The position numbers and the translations under genes were made by a program. The notes under the pieces were generated by a model. It was not told the DNA's origin. It did no database searches and saw only the letters and a list, made by a program, of their open reading frames with translations. This document shows positions 7,828 to 15,772 of a DNA stretch of 64,000 nt, in pieces (within the stretch, counting starts at the first letter, position 1; every line of letters begins with the position of its first letter). Origin of the DNA: Arthrobacter sp. Y81 (lineage in GTDB: Bacteria > Actinomycetota > Actinomycetes > Actinomycetales > Micrococcaceae); contig NZ_PJIL01000017.1 in the NCBI RefSeq assembly GCF_002929335.1, forward strand, positions 1-64,000. The letters are read 5' to 3'.

Positions 7828-9603
7828 GTGGTGCAGCGATCAAATTCCCGTGTAAATTCCCGGTTCCCGGGCTCGTCCAAGACGACCAAACACATCTTCG
7901 TCACCGGCGGTGTGGCGTCCTCGCTAGGCAAGGGACTGACGGCTTCGAGCCTCGGACACCTGCTGCGGGCACGCGGTTTGTCTGTAACTATGCAAAAGCT
8001 CGATCCTTATCTGAACGTGGATCCGGGCACGATGAACCCCTTCCAGCACGGCGAAGTCTTCGTGACTGACGACGGTGCCGAAACGGACCTCGACGTCGGC
8101 CACTACGAGCGCTTCCTCGATGAGAACCTCGAAGGCTCGGCCAACGTGACCACCGGCCAGGTCTACTCCACGGTCATCGCCAAGGAACGCCGCGGCGAGT
8201 ACCTCGGCGACACCGTCCAGGTCATTCCTCACATCACCGATGAAATCAAGCGCCGGATGCGCCTGCCCGCCGAGGGCAAGAACGCCCCGGACGTCATCAT
8301 CACCGAGATCGGCGGCACCGTAGGCGACATCGAGTCGCAGCCGTTCCTCGAATCCGCCCGCCAGGTGCGCCAGGACATCGGCCGCGGAAATGTCTTCTTC
8401 CTGCACGTCTCCCTCGTGCCGTACATTGGCCCGTCGCAGGAACTGAAGACCAAGCCGACGCAGCACTCCGTTGCCGCCTTGCGCTCCATCGGCATCCAGC
8501 CGGAGGCGATCGTGATCCGTTCGGACCGCGAAGTCCCGCAGCCGATGCGCGACAAGATCGGCCGCATGTGCGACGTCGACATCGACGCTGTCATCGGCTG
8601 CCCGGATGCCCCGAGCATCTACGACATCCCGAAGACCCTGCACACGCAGGGCCTGGATTCCTACATCGTCCGTGCCCTTGACCTTCCGTTCAAGGATGTT
8701 GACTGGACCAGCTGGGACAAGCTGCTCGAAGCGGTCCACAACCCCAAACACGAGGTTGAAGTCGCCTTGGTCGGCAAGTACATCGACCTGCCGGACGCCT
8801 ACCTGTCGGTCACTGAGGCCCTGCGTGCCGGCGGTTTCGCCAACGACACCAAGGTCAAGATCCGCTGGGTCCCGTCGGACGAGTGCGAAACCCACGAGGG
8901 AGCGGTTAACGCACTCTTCGGCGTTGACGCCATCTGCGTGCCCGGCGGTTTCGGCATCCGCGGCCTCGAAGGCAAACTTGGCGCGCTGAAGTTCGCCCGC
9001 GAAACCAAGCTGCCGGTCCTGGGCCTGTGCCTGGGCCTTCAGTGCATGGTCATTGAGTACGCCCGGAACGTGGTGGGACTCGAAGGCGCATCGTCCAGCG
9101 AATTCGAACCGGACTCCAAGTACCCGGTTATCGCCACCATGGAAGAGCAGCTGGACATCGTCGACGGCAAGGGCGACCTTGGCGGCACCATGCGCCTTGG
9201 CCTCTACGAAGCCAAGCTCGACGAAGGTTCCGTGGTCGCCGAGACCTACGGCAAGACCACCGTCAGCGAACGGCACCGTCACCGCTACGAAGTCAACAAC
9301 AAGTACCGTGACCAGATCGCATCGAAGGGCCTCGTGTTCTCCGGAACATCCCCGGACGGCAAGCTCGTGGAGTACGTTGAGCTTCCCCGTGAAGTCCACC
9401 CGTACTATGTGGCCACCCAGGCGCACCCGGAGCTCAGCTCCCGGCCCACCCGGCCGCACCCGCTGTTCGCCGGCCTGGTCAAGGCCGCCCTGGACCACCA
9501 GAAGGGCGGGGACGTCCTTCCCGCCGCCAAGGGTGCGGCAACAACCAGTGCGGAATCACCGGCTGAGACCGGCGGCACTGCCCGCAAGGTCTCGGCCAAG
9601 TAA
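7828..9603 (+). CDS. pyrG: CTP synthase
   Basis: About 591 residues. CTP synthase makes CTP from UTP, ATP and glutamine. The N-terminal amidoligase domain begins KHIFVTGGVASSLGKG with the nucleotide-binding loop, and the C-terminal class I glutamine amidotransferase domain has the nucleophile motif PVLGLCLGLQCM and the His/Glu pair near AQAHPELSSRP. The first plausible start is GTG 7828 (or GTG 7831); the reading frame stays open further upstream but the extra residues are unlike the family. The last 45 residues are a lineage-specific Ala/Thr-rich tail. It is followed 27 nt later by a NUDIX gene, as in mycobacteria (Rv1699-Rv1700). Confidence 0.96.
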   Translation: MVQRSNSRVNSRFPGSSKTTKHIFVTGGVASSLGKGLTASSLGHLLRARGLSVTMQKLDPYLNVDPGTMNPFQHGEVFVTDDGAETDLDVGHYERFLDENLEGSANVTTGQVYSTVIAKERRGEYLGDTVQVIPHITDEIKRRMRLPAEGKNAPDVIITEIGGTVGDIESQPFLESARQVRQDIGRGNVFFLHVSLVPYIGPSQELKTKPTQHSVAALRSIGIQPEAIVIRSDREVPQPMRDKIGRMCDVDIDAVIGCPDAPSIYDIPKTLHTQGLDSYIVRALDLPFKDVDWTSWDKLLEAVHNPKHEVEVALVGKYIDLPDAYLSVTEALRAGGFANDTKVKIRWVPSDECETHEGAVNALFGVDAICVPGGFGIRGLEGKLGALKFARETKLPVLGLCLGLQCMVIEYARNVVGLEGASSSEFEPDSKYPVIATMEEQLDIVDGKGDLGGTMRLGLYEAKLDEGSVVAETYGKTTVSERHRHRYEVNNKYRDQIASKGLVFSGTSPDGKLVEYVELPREVHPYYVATQAHPELSSRPTRPHPLFAGLVKAALDHQKGGDVLPAAKGAATTSAESPAETGGTARKVSAK

Positions 9604-9630
9604 ACACCAACTAAATCAAAGGACGGCGCG

Positions 9631-10293
9631 ATGCCCGGTATGCCTGAAACCCCCAATGCTGCACGGCAGGTTTCGGATGCGCCGAGCCCGCGCCGTCTTT
9701 TGTCGTCCCGGAAGGTGTATGAAGGACGCATCTGGGACGTCGTCAGCGACAGCTTCCAGCTCAGTGAACACGGCGACGAACTGGTCCGTGACTACATCGA
9801 CCACCCGGGGGCGGTGGCCGTCCTGCCGATGAATGACGCCGGCGAGGTGCTCCTGATGAAGCAGTACCGGCATCCCGTGGGCATGGACCTGTGGGAGATC
9901 CCGGCCGGGCTGCTGGACGTCGAGGGCGAGGACTTCGTAGTGGGCGCCGCGCGCGAGCTTGCCGAGGAAGCGGATCTGGTGGCCGGGACCTGGAACGTGC
10001 TGGCGGACTTCTTCAACTCACCGGGATCCTCCAGTGAGGCGATCCGTATCTACCTGGCCCGGGGCCTGAGCGACGTGCCCGATCACGAACTCCACGTCCG
10101 CACGGATGAGGAAGCCGAGATCGAACTGCACTGGACGCCTTTGGACGAAGCGGTGGCGGCCGTCCTGGCAGGCAGGCTGCACAACCCGTCCGCCGTCGTC
10201 GGAATTCTTGCCGCGGCGGCTGCCCGCGCCGACGGCTTCGAGCATCTGCGTCCGGCAAACGCCCCCTGGCCCGCCCATCCCAGCCAGCGTTGA
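9631..10293 (+). CDS. NUDIX hydrolase, ADP-ribose pyrophosphatase type
   Basis: A 220-residue NUDIX hydrolase matching the position and pattern of Rv1700, an ADP-ribose pyrophosphatase (ADP-ribose to AMP and ribose 5-phosphate). The NUDIX box runs over residues 93-116 with G93, R108-E109 and E112-E113, but the usual Gly of the EExG motif is Asp115 (EEAD). An N-terminal beta-rich region and the PGSSSEAIRIYLAR segment after the box are as in the ADPRase group. Its stop overlaps the xerD start by one base (TGATG), so the two are translationally coupled. Confidence 0.88.
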   Translation: MPGMPETPNAARQVSDAPSPRRLLSSRKVYEGRIWDVVSDSFQLSEHGDELVRDYIDHPGAVAVLPMNDAGEVLLMKQYRHPVGMDLWEIPAGLLDVEGEDFVVGAARELAEEADLVAGTWNVLADFFNSPGSSSEAIRIYLARGLSDVPDHELHVRTDEEAEIELHWTPLDEAVAAVLAGRLHNPSAVVGILAAAAARADGFEHLRPANAPWPAHPSQR

Positions 10294-11348
10294 TGGGCAG
10301 CACCGTCACTCCCGCGCCGGAACGCTCCGGGGCCGAGCACGCACTGGCGGAATCTCCCTTTGCCCCGGCTTCGAAAGCCGCGCCGGCGCACACCGGCCAG
10401 GCTGACCGGCCGCGCAATGCCATTGACCGCGCCGTCAACGACTATCTCCAGCACATGGGCGTGGAGCGCGGGCTCGCAGCGAACACGCTCTCCGCCTACC
10501 GCCGGGACCTGGCCCGCTACGCAAACTACCTCGCCGCGCGCGGCCCTGAGCGCCCCGGCGAGGTCAACCGCCGGCACGTCACCGGGTTCGTGCAGGCACT
10601 CTCCGACGGCTCCGACGGCGGGACAGCCCTCGGCGTCAGGTCCGCTGCAAGGACCGTGGTGGCGGTCCGCGGCCTGCACAAGTTCTGGGCCCTGGAAGGA
10701 ATCACGACGGCGGACCCCGCCAGCGATGTCCACCCGCCGATGCCCGGCAAGCGGCTGCCCAGGGCCATTAGCGTCGACGAGGTCACCCGGATCCTCGAAG
10801 CGGCCGGCACGGACACGGCAACAGGCCTGAGGGACAGGGCATTGCTCGAATTCCTCTATTCCACCGGCGCACGCATCAGCGAGGCGGTGGGCCTGGACGT
10901 CGACGATATTTCGCTGCAGCCGGACCAGGCCGGCCCGGCGATCGTCAGGCTGTTCGGCAAGGGGTCCAAGGAACGCCTGGTGCCCCTTGGTTCCTACGGC
11001 GCACGTGCACTTGACGCCTACCTGGTGCGCGGACGGCCGCTGCTCGCCGCCAAGGGCAAAGGCACGCCGGCGCTGTTCCTGAACGCCCGCGGCGGGCGCA
11101 TCAGCAGGCAAAGCGCTTGGACCATCCTCAAAGCCGCGGCGGATAAGGCCAGCATCACCAAGGACGTTTCCCCCCACACCCTCCGCCACTCCTTTGCCAC
11201 GCACCTGCTGGAAGGCGGGGCGGATGTCCGGGTGGTCCAGGAGCTCCTGGGACACGCCTCGGTCACTACCACGCAGGTCTACACGCTGGTCACGGCCGAT
11301 ACCCTGCGCGAGATTTACGCCGCGGCCCACCCCCGCGCACTCGGCTGA
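10293..11348 (+). CDS. xerD: Tyrosine recombinase XerD
   Basis: A 351-residue tyrosine recombinase. The N-terminal SAM-like core-binding domain starts near AIDRAVNDYLQHMGVERG, and the C-terminal catalytic domain carries the full set of active-site residues: Arg in STGARISEAVGL, Lys in FGKGSKERLVPL, His and Arg in HTLRHSFATH, His in LLGHASVTTT and the nucleophile Tyr in TQVYTLV. XerD with XerC resolves chromosome dimers at dif. A 45-residue Pro/Ala-rich N-terminal extension precedes the core; an internal start cannot be excluded. XerD rather than XerC is supported by the conserved position after the pyrG-NUDIX pair (Rv1701). Confidence 0.92.
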   Translation: MGSTVTPAPERSGAEHALAESPFAPASKAAPAHTGQADRPRNAIDRAVNDYLQHMGVERGLAANTLSAYRRDLARYANYLAARGPERPGEVNRRHVTGFVQALSDGSDGGTALGVRSAARTVVAVRGLHKFWALEGITTADPASDVHPPMPGKRLPRAISVDEVTRILEAAGTDTATGLRDRALLEFLYSTGARISEAVGLDVDDISLQPDQAGPAIVRLFGKGSKERLVPLGSYGARALDAYLVRGRPLLAAKGKGTPALFLNARGGRISRQSAWTILKAAADKASITKDVSPHTLRHSFATHLLEGGADVRVVQELLGHASVTTTQVYTLVTADTLREIYAAAHPRALG

Positions 11349-11365
11349 AACCCTCGCGGACACAG

Positions 11366-11428
11366 GGTGAGAATTATTTTTCCGCCAAATGTAATAACTG
11401 TGCCCCCGCCAGACACTTAACGGTTAGC
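11366..11428 (+). promoter_or_regulatory. Upstream control region of the first ECF module
   Basis: Three short blocks recur in the same order before the second ECF gene: GAGAAT (11369-11374), AATGTAA (11388-11394) and GTTAGC (11423-11428). The matching blocks downstream are at 13580-13585, 13597-13603 and 13633-13638. GTTAGC sits 35 nt before the start codon and could be the -10 region of a promoter read by the encoded sigma factors. Confidence 0.4.
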
Positions 11429-11457
11429 AAGTGAGTATCAGGATTTTAGGGGGAGGA

Positions 11458-11956
11458 ATGTTGGTTACTAGGGAACGCTCATTCACGGCGTTGCACTCGG
11501 AGAACTTCGGACGTATCTACCGGTACATCGCTTATCGAATCAGCGATACAGACCGGGCGGAGGAGCTCGCCGGGGACGTCTTCAGGATTGCCTGGGAGAA
11601 AGACCTCCCGGAAGAACCCGGGATTGGCTGGCTCATTGCCGCCGCCCGGAACGTTGTGGCCAACGAATACAAGGGCGCAACCGCCAGCAGCTTCTGCGGG
11701 AAGGCCTGCAGGAGCGGGCGAGGGTCGCAGCGGCGACCAATGACAATGAAAGCGACGCCGTGGCAGGCGTCCTCGCGAAGCTGAATGACAAGCATCGGGA
11801 GGTCCTGATGCTCGCCTACTGGGACGGGCTCACCACAGCTGAACTCGCCGAAAGCCTCGGCTGCTCCATCTCGCTGCAGGCGTCCGCCTGCACAGAGCCA
11901 GGAAAGCATTCGCCGGCGTGGTCCCGGCACACCTGATGCACGAAAGGACGGCCTAG
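11458..11956 (+). pseudogene. ECF sigma factor gene broken by two 1-bp frameshifts
   Basis: The first frame gives sigma region 2 (RSFTALHSENFGRIYRYIAY through GWLIAAARNVVANEYKG). After 11676 similarity moves to another frame (RQQLLREGL through AYWDGLTTAELAESLGCSIS, sigma region 4) and after about 11873 it moves again to VRLHRARKAF and a stop at 11954-11956, 2 nt before the next ATG. Restoring one base at each point (near 11676/11677 and 11873/11874) rebuilds about 166 residues closely related to the intact ECF sigma factor at 13673-14179 (shared AYWDGLT and VRLHRAR). Either a recent pseudogene or two sequencing errors. Its ribosome binding site GGGGGAGG and its partner membrane-protein gene are intact. 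Confidence 0.85.
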
Positions 11957-11958
11957 CC

Positions 11959-12984
11959 ATGGATCGGATCGAACAGCTCATGAAGAACGCAAAACCGCAG
12001 ATTCCCGGTCCCCGGCAGCAGACCGTCCCGGCCAACCCTGAGCCCGCCGGCGGCGAACCTGAGGCACAGGCTGCCCACACGTTCTCCGGAACCTTCACCG
12101 ACGGCGACGGCGACGGCGTCACTTCCCTGGACCGTGCACGGCAGTCCAAACGCCGCACCGCCATTCGCACCGGCGTCGCAGGACTTGCAGCGGCGGCCGT
12201 GGTGACACTGGCGGTCGTGGCCGGCAACATGGGAGCCATTAACTCTCCGACACCCGGACCGGCCGCCAGCAACACGGCCAGCGATGCAGCTCCGTCGCCC
12301 AGCCCGTCTGCAAGCCAGACTGCCACTGCGGCAACAACTTCGGCCTCACCGTCCGCGTCCGCAGCACAGTCATCGGCGCCGTCGTCGGAACCGGCGTCTG
12401 TGCCGGGAGCAGCAGCCTGGCAGACCTTCGCCAGCGCCAACGGAAAGGTCGCCTTTGACCACCCGGCAGGCTGGAAGGTGGTGCCGCTTTCGGGGGACGG
12501 AGTTGGCAACGTTGTGAAGCTCCAGGTGACCGACGGTGCCGGCAAGCCCGTCGCGGACCTCGTCTACGGTGATACCGGCGGCGCCCTGGGCGGCGCGTGC
12601 AGCAGCGAACCCCGGGCGTACACTGTCCTGGACACCGTGGAGATGCAGTTGCCCTACAACTCCGGCGCGAGCGAGGTCACGCCAAGATTCACCTTCCGCG
12701 CCCTCGAGACCGGATCCGGCGTCAACGCATCGTTCGGCATCACCACCCGCAGGGCCGGTGCAGACGGACGGTCGTGCATGTTCTACAACGTGGTGAACGG
12801 CCCCCAGGAGTCGCCGGTCTACATGTTCGCGGACTCGCTGCAGGTGAACTCCGCTCCTTCGCCGGACGGTGCAACGGGTGCCAAATCGTTCAGCAGCGTT
12901 GCCGAAGCCCGGGCATACATGCAGACGTCCGGATACCTCGACGCCAAACGCATGATCACGTCGCTGAAGATCACTGCGGGCTGA
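11959..12984 (+). CDS. Single-pass membrane protein paired with ECF sigma, one outer domain
   Basis: A 341-residue protein of unknown family. Residues 1-69 are cytoplasmic and basic before the membrane, a transmembrane helix spans about 70-89, residues 95-150 are a Ser/Ala/Pro/Thr-rich stalk, and 151-341 form an outer domain with two cysteines (C214, C273) and a C-terminal signature A-(R/E)-A-(Y/F)-M-x-T then KRMITSLKI. The same domain occurs twice in the protein at 14176-15666. Its ATG is 2 nt after the reconstructed sigma stop, so the pair was an operon. By position it may act as an anti-sigma or sensor, but no classical zinc-binding anti-sigma domain is visible. Confidence 0.8.
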   Translation: MDRIEQLMKNAKPQIPGPRQQTVPANPEPAGGEPEAQAAHTFSGTFTDGDGDGVTSLDRARQSKRRTAIRTGVAGLAAAAVVTLAVVAGNMGAINSPTPGPAASNTASDAAPSPSPSASQTATAATTSASPSASAAQSSAPSSEPASVPGAAAWQTFASANGKVAFDHPAGWKVVPLSGDGVGNVVKLQVTDGAGKPVADLVYGDTGGALGGACSSEPRAYTVLDTVEMQLPYNSGASEVTPRFTFRALETGSGVNASFGITTRRAGADGRSCMFYNVVNGPQESPVYMFADSLQVNSAPSPDGATGAKSFSSVAEARAYMQTSGYLDAKRMITSLKITAG

Positions 12985-12996
12985 ACCCGGCCGGGT

Positions 12997-13002
12997 TACG
13001 CT
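12997..13002 (+). promoter_or_regulatory. -10 element for a predicted leaderless NUDIX transcript
   Basis: TACGCT ends 7 nt before the ATG at 13010, and no ribosome binding site is present. The gene would then have its own promoter inside the ECF region. Confidence 0.4.
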
Positions 13003-13009
13003 GTTGACC

Positions 13010-13498
13010 ATGACCTCCGTTCCCGTGACCCTGTGTTTCCTGCTTCGGGACGCCGAAGCAGGGCTCGAGGTCCTGCTCGGCCTGAAGAAAACCGGATTCG
13101 GCACCGGCAAGATCGTGGGCCTCGGCGGTCACGTCGAAGCAGGCGAAAGCGACGCCGAAGCAGTGTGCCGGGAGGTTCTCGAGGAAGCAGGCGTCATGGT
13201 CCTGGAGGAGGACCTCCGGCACGCCGGCGTAGTGGAATTCGTGTTCCCCTCGCGGCCGGAATGGAACATGCATACGCGCCTGTTCACCACGCGGCGCTGG
13301 GAAGGCGAGCCTTCCGAGAGCGCCGAAATCGCACCGGAATGGTTCCGTGCTGGGGCGCTTCCCGCGGACCGCATGTGGCAGGACGCTGATCATTGGCTCC
13401 CGGTGGTGCTCTCGGGAACGGAGATCGACATTGTGATTGTCCTCAACGATGACAACGAAACGGTCCGGAAAGTGCTGGACAATGCGGCCAACCGCTAG
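13010..13498 (+). CDS. NUDIX hydrolase, MTH1/8-oxo-dGTP diphosphatase-like
   Basis: A 162-residue NUDIX protein. The complete box lies in GLGGHVEAGESDAEAVCREVLEEAGV, with G, E, REVLEEAG all present; sequence before it (LLGLKKTGFGTGKIVGLGG) resembles the MTH1 type, which hydrolyses oxidised purine nucleoside triphosphates such as 8-oxo-dGTP and 2-hydroxy-dATP. Substrate is inferred. The preceding TTG in the same frame is a less likely start than the ATG at 13010. It sits between the two ECF modules and is followed by a strong hairpin, so it is probably an independent unit. Confidence 0.82.
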   Translation: MTSVPVTLCFLLRDAEAGLEVLLGLKKTGFGTGKIVGLGGHVEAGESDAEAVCREVLEEAGVMVLEEDLRHAGVVEFVFPSRPEWNMHTRLFTTRRWEGEPSESAEIAPEWFRAGALPADRMWQDADHWLPVVLSGTEIDIVIVLNDDNETVRKVLDNAANR

Positions 13499-13519
13499 AC
13501 GGCGCATCAGGTAGACGGC

Positions 13520-13549
13520 AAGGCGCCGGCGTCATCCGCCGGCGCCTTT
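13520..13549 (+). terminator. Rho-independent terminator after the NUDIX gene
   Basis: A 12-bp perfect stem, AAGGCGCCGGCG (13520-13531) with CGCCGGCGCCTT (13537-13548), TCATC loop, ending in TTT. It isolates the NUDIX gene from the second ECF module. Confidence 0.85.
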
Positions 13550-13579
13550 GCTATCCCCGGCAACCGGCAAAAACTGCAG

Positions 13580-13638
13580 GAGAATATTTCCAGCGGAATG
13601 TAACCGCACCACCGCCTGCCGGAAACTACACAGTTAGC
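13580..13638 (+). promoter_or_regulatory. Upstream control region of the second ECF module
   Basis: GAGAAT (13580-13585), AATGTAA (13597-13603) and GTTAGC (13633-13638) repeat the order and nearly the spacing of the blocks before the first ECF gene (11369-11428). GTTAGC lies 40 nt before the GTG start. Probable shared, autoregulated promoter region. Confidence 0.4.
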
Positions 13639-13672
13639 CTGCAGATCAGGGCACTACGTAATAGGGGGAATC

Positions 13673-14179
13673 GTGCTTTCTGAGCGCGAACTGGCATTTA
13701 TTGCCCTTCACAAGGACAACTACCCACGGGTGTACTCGTACATCCGGCGCCGGATCGATGATCCGGAGCTCGCCCAGGAGCTCGCCGCTGATGTCTTTCG
13801 GGTGGTCTGGCAGAAACCGCAGGCAACAGGGTCGGAAATCGCCTGGCTGCTGACCATCGCCCGGAACCTGGTGGGAAACGCCTACCGGGCCAGGGACCGC
13901 CAGCAGGCGCTCCAGGAGAAACTTCGGATCGCCACCACAACGACTTTCGAAGGCAGCGACGAGAACGCGACAGTACACGATGCCATGGCCGCGTTACGCG
14001 AAAAGGACCGGGACATCCTGCAGTTGGCCTATTGGGACGGGCTGACCATGGCCGAAATAGCCGGCGTACTGCGGTGCACTGAATCTGCCGCCAAGGTCCG
14101 GCTGCACCGGGCACGGGCGGCATTCAGAAAGCATCTGTCGGCCCACTCGGAATCGATCACACAGAAAATGGGTGCATGA
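13673..14179 (+). CDS. ECF-type RNA polymerase sigma factor (intact)
   Basis: A 168-residue group 4 sigma factor. Region 2 covers residues 9-75 (LAFIALHKDNYPRVYSYIRR, ELAQELAADVFRVVWQKP) and binds core polymerase and the -10 element; region 4 covers about 105-158 (REKDRDILQLAYWDGLTMAEIAGVL, helix-turn-helix ending VRLHRARAAF) and binds -35. The GTG follows AGGGGGAA. Its stop overlaps the ATG of the downstream membrane protein (ATGA), so the two are coupled. It is the intact relative of the broken gene at 11458-11956. The inducing signal and regulon are unknown. Confidence 0.92.
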   Translation: MLSERELAFIALHKDNYPRVYSYIRRRIDDPELAQELAADVFRVVWQKPQATGSEIAWLLTIARNLVGNAYRARDRQQALQEKLRIATTTTFEGSDENATVHDAMAALREKDRDILQLAYWDGLTMAEIAGVLRCTESAAKVRLHRARAAFRKHLSAHSESITQKMGA

Positions 14180-15666
14180 CCATGGATCCGATCAAGAACC
14201 TGATTGCAGGCGCGGACCCGCTCCACTCCGATCCTTCCGGCATCCCCGACGGTGAAACCGCCCTGCGCCGCATGCTCTCCGAGCCGGCAGCCTTCAGCGA
14301 CGACGCAACCGTGGGTATCGCCTCCATGGATGACGCCCGACGGCGCCGCCGCGCCAAAGTTGCCGGGCTGGTGACCATTGCGGCAGCGGCCGTCGCTGCC
14401 GGTGTGCTGGTGGCCAGCAACCTCGGAGCCCTGACCTCAGCGCCCGAGCCCGCAAGCACCGTGGCAGCCACGGAAAGCGCCGCCCCGACACCGACTCCTT
14501 CGGCCACCGACACGCGCACTGCCACGCCTACTCCCACGCCCAGTGCTGCGCCCGTCGCGTGGACGAAATTCACCGACGCCACAGGCCAGGCGACGTTCGA
14601 ACTCCCGGTCGGTTGGACGGTGACGGAGGCACCGAACACGATCCAGGGGGCCGGATACAACGTCATTGAGGTCAAAAATACTGATGGCAAGAAGGTCGCG
14701 AGCCTGGACCTTATTTATGACCGGGCGGCAGGCTACACCTGCCCGATGCCTAAGCCCTTCTCCACCTTGGATGCGGTGGTCTTGGACATTCCCCAGAAGG
14801 CGGCGAAGCTGAAGGACCGGGGTCCATCGGAGTTTGTGTTCCGCGTCATTCAGTCTGACAAGGTCTACGGAAGCATGGCCCTCAATGATGCTGAACTGGC
14901 GCACGGGACCACGACGTGTGTCCTCCACAACAGCATCCTGGGACCCGAGGGCGTTCCCATTGTCAGCTTCGGCGATACGTGGTCCTTGCAACAGGATGGC
15001 ATGGACGCTCCACTGACGTTCGCCTCCATGGCAGAAGCTGAGGCCTTCATGCAGACCCAGGAGTACCGGGACATCAAGCGGATGCTGATGTCCCTTGAAT
15101 TGCGGTCCGTCACGAAGCAGGTGGAGTGGAAGAGCTACACCAGCGGGAATGGACTGGGCACTTTCGAGTACCCGGACAACTGGACCGTCGCCGGCCGGGA
15201 AAACGGCCGCTATTCAGACGTCGTCAACGCATCAGGCCGGACGCTGCTCACGCTCGGCTTCAACCAGACCCGGAACATGCCGAACCTCATTTCTCCCTGC
15301 CCGCCTTTCACCGTTCTGGACAGCGCCCCCATGTCCTTCCCCAGCAACCGCCAAGGAGGGCGGGCCATTCCGCCGCAGTTTATCTTCCGGGTTTGGGATG
15401 TGACGTCTATTGCCGGTGACTCAGCCCCCTTCGCGGCCAACCTGGGCATCGCCGATGAGAGCTGGGGCGTGGACGGCACCACCTGCGACCCCCAGAACGT
15501 GGTGAGAGGCCTGCCGTCAGGAGAGTATTTCTTCGCCCAGAACTACAACACCGGCGCCGCGTCGGACCTGAAGTTCTATTCCATGGACGAGGCCCGCGCC
15601 TACATGGAAACCGAAGAGTTCAAGACACTCAAGCGCATCGTTATGTCCCTGAAGATCAACGGCTGA
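14176..15666 (+). CDS. Single-pass membrane protein paired with ECF sigma, two outer domains
   Basis: A 496-residue relative of the protein at 11959-12984. Cytoplasmic residues 1-60 end in a run of arginines, the transmembrane helix spans 61-81, residues 88-126 are a Thr/Pro/Ala/Ser stalk, and two copies of the outer domain follow at about 127-309 and 316-496. Each copy starts W-x-x-(F/Y)-T...G...F-(E)-x-P-x-x-W-T-V, has a first cysteine just before a T-(V/L)-(L)-D motif (C189, C375) and a second 59-62 residues later (C248, C437), and ends K-R-x-x-M-S-L-(E/K)-(L/I). ATG 14176 overlaps the sigma stop; ATG 14182 is an alternative matching the paralogue start (MD-I). Probably a surface sensor or anti-sigma partner; inferred from position. 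Confidence 0.82.
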   Translation: MTMDPIKNLIAGADPLHSDPSGIPDGETALRRMLSEPAAFSDDATVGIASMDDARRRRRAKVAGLVTIAAAAVAAGVLVASNLGALTSAPEPASTVAATESAAPTPTPSATDTRTATPTPTPSAAPVAWTKFTDATGQATFELPVGWTVTEAPNTIQGAGYNVIEVKNTDGKKVASLDLIYDRAAGYTCPMPKPFSTLDAVVLDIPQKAAKLKDRGPSEFVFRVIQSDKVYGSMALNDAELAHGTTTCVLHNSILGPEGVPIVSFGDTWSLQQDGMDAPLTFASMAEAEAFMQTQEYRDIKRMLMSLELRSVTKQVEWKSYTSGNGLGTFEYPDNWTVAGRENGRYSDVVNASGRTLLTLGFNQTRNMPNLISPCPPFTVLDSAPMSFPSNRQGGRAIPPQFIFRVWDVTSIAGDSAPFAANLGIADESWGVDGTTCDPQNVVRGLPSGEYFFAQNYNTGAASDLKFYSMDEARAYMETEEFKTLKRIVMSLKING

Positions 15667-15691
15667 GAGCCCTGCTACCAGACGAACGACA

Positions 15692-15728
15692 GCGGGGCCG
15701 GTCACCTGTGAAAGGTGACCGGCCCCGC
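15692..15728. terminator. Long GC-rich hairpin between convergent genes
   Basis: A 16-bp perfect stem (15692-15707 with 15713-15728) and a GTGAA loop, lying between the ECF membrane-protein gene and the end of prpC. No T-run follows on either strand, but placement suggests bidirectional termination. Confidence 0.7.
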
Positions 15729-15772
15729 CGTCGTGCTCCGCCCCCAAGACCGTGTGGCCCCGGGCGGAGGGT

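Noticed and set aside
11345..11380. Terminator after xerD (ACCCT/AGGGT stem before an A/T-rich patch)
   Set aside because: The stem is only 5 bp and the following bases are not a clean T-run; too weak to annotate.
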